A DNA stretch of 64,000 bases. It comes from Aminobacter aminovorans. GTDB lineage: Bacteria; Pseudomonadota; Alphaproteobacteria; Rhizobiales; Rhizobiaceae. The notes under the pieces are model-generated. The model did no database searches and had not been told where the DNA came from. It worked only from the letters and a program-made list of their open reading frames with translations. The stretch is taken from the NCBI RefSeq assembly GCF_900445235.1, contig NZ_UFSM01000001.1, forward strand, positions 3,859,501-3,923,500, read 5' to 3'. The translations under genes were made by a program, and so were the position numbers. This document shows positions 63,618-64,000 of the stretch, piece after piece; position 1 is the stretch's first letter, and each line of letters starts with the position of its first letter.

Positions 63618-64000
63618 CTATTCCGCCTCGATGAAGCGGATCACCGTCTCGCCATAGGCGCGTTCGTCGACGATGGAAAAGCCGGGGCCCGGCTCGAAGG
63701 CAGCGGCAGCGGCTTCCTCGACGACGCAGAGCGCGCCTGATGCCAGCCAGCCGCCGGCGCGGGCCGAACGCAAGGCGCGTTCGCCCAGGCCCTTGCCATA
63801 GGGCGGATCGGCAAAGACCAGGCCGAAGGGCCCGAGCGTGCCGGCGTCGCCGAGAGCGGTTGCGTCACGGCGGAAGATCTTGGTCCGTCCGGTCAGGCCG
63901 AAGCTCTCGACATTGGTGCGGACAAGCCCGCGGCCTTCCGCCGATTCCTCGATGAAGACGCAATAGGCAGCGCCGCGCGACAGCGCCTCGATGCCGAGCG
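63618..64000 (-). CDS. rsmD: 16S rRNA (guanine966-N2)-methyltransferase, C-terminal part
   Basis: The minus-strand frame is open from the right edge to a TAG at 63618-63620. Its 127 codons include FADPPYGKGLGERAL, the DPPY catalytic/SAM-site motif of RsmD, then VVEEAAAAAFEPG and ETVIRFIEAE at the end. The N-terminal SAM-binding third lies outside the window. It methylates G966 of 16S rRNA. Confidence 0.92.
   Translation of the reverse strand, partial: LGIEALSRGAAYCVFIEESAEGRGLVRTNVESFGLTGRTKIFRRDATALGDAGTLGPFGLVFADPPYGKGLGERALRSARAGGWLASGALCVVEEAAAAAFEPGPGFSIVDERAYGETVIRFIEAE

Overview
The window is about 64 kb of high-GC chromosomal DNA from an alphaproteobacterium of the order Hyphomicrobiales (Rhizobiales). 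It looks most like the Phyllobacteriaceae/Mesorhizobium-Aminobacter side of the order. Reasons: a complete ndvA-ndvB pair for cyclic beta-1,2-glucan, a five-step hut pathway with hutF and a HutC repressor, an AztABCD-type zinc importer with rhizobial Zur boxes, the pmbA-cysQ-DUF4170-DUF374-waaA-lpxK-DUF2093-mutL neighbourhood, and a rhizobial-style dispersed intergenic repeat. The genus is inferred, not proven. I see no rRNA, tRNA, CRISPR array or prophage.

Layout. 1-1.8 kb: 3' part of glpK and a small unknown gene. 1.9-14.4 kb (minus strand): a nitronate monooxygenase-like flavoprotein, an isolated ccmC, the glucan exporter ndvA and the 2851-residue glucan synthase ndvB, with an 18-bp perfect palindrome upstream of ndvB. 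14.8-23.6 kb: an FMN reductase and the histidine-utilisation locus. Here hutI-hutH-hutG-hutU-hutD run leftwards with overlapping or nearly touching genes, and hutF-hutC run rightwards. A 14-bp palindrome in the shared promoter is the obvious HutC operator. 23.6-24.9 kb: an unknown small gene, a decayed IS5-family remnant and an orphan gene fragment. 24.9-30.9 kb: ridA, then aztA-aztB-aztC, aztD and a COG0523 metallochaperone GTPase, with Zur-type boxes before aztA and aztD.

30.9-36.9 kb: assorted small enzymes, a Phd-type antitoxin whose PIN toxin survives only as a fragment, a fumarylacetoacetase-fold protein that has lost a metal-ligand residue, an MBL hydrolase, an HPP membrane protein, and the kbl-tdh threonine pathway. 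37.0-39.4 kb: an enolase-superfamily dehydratase (cis-3-hydroxyproline type) flanked by two paralogous cupins. The cupins share an identical 13-nt element at almost the same distance upstream. 39.7-48 kb: glutaryl-CoA dehydrogenase with a divergent LysR gene, an N-methylproline-demethylase-like flavoprotein, queF, and an mttB-like methyltransferase operon (mttB, SnoaL-like, DUF3828-like) with its own divergent LysR gene. The mttB-like gene, the demethylase-like gene and the hydroxyproline dehydratase together suggest catabolism of proline betaine and hydroxyproline, which is the most interesting functional hypothesis here.

48.1-64 kb: mutL, a repeat-packed convergent spacer, a DMT exporter with a divergent LysR gene, DUF2093, the lipid A/Kdo genes (lpxK, waaA, a DUF374 acyltransferase), DUF4170, a CysQ-like phosphatase, pmbA, a MATE exporter, a patatin-like lipase, an active/inactive pair of M16 peptidases, and the 3' end of rsmD running off the right edge.
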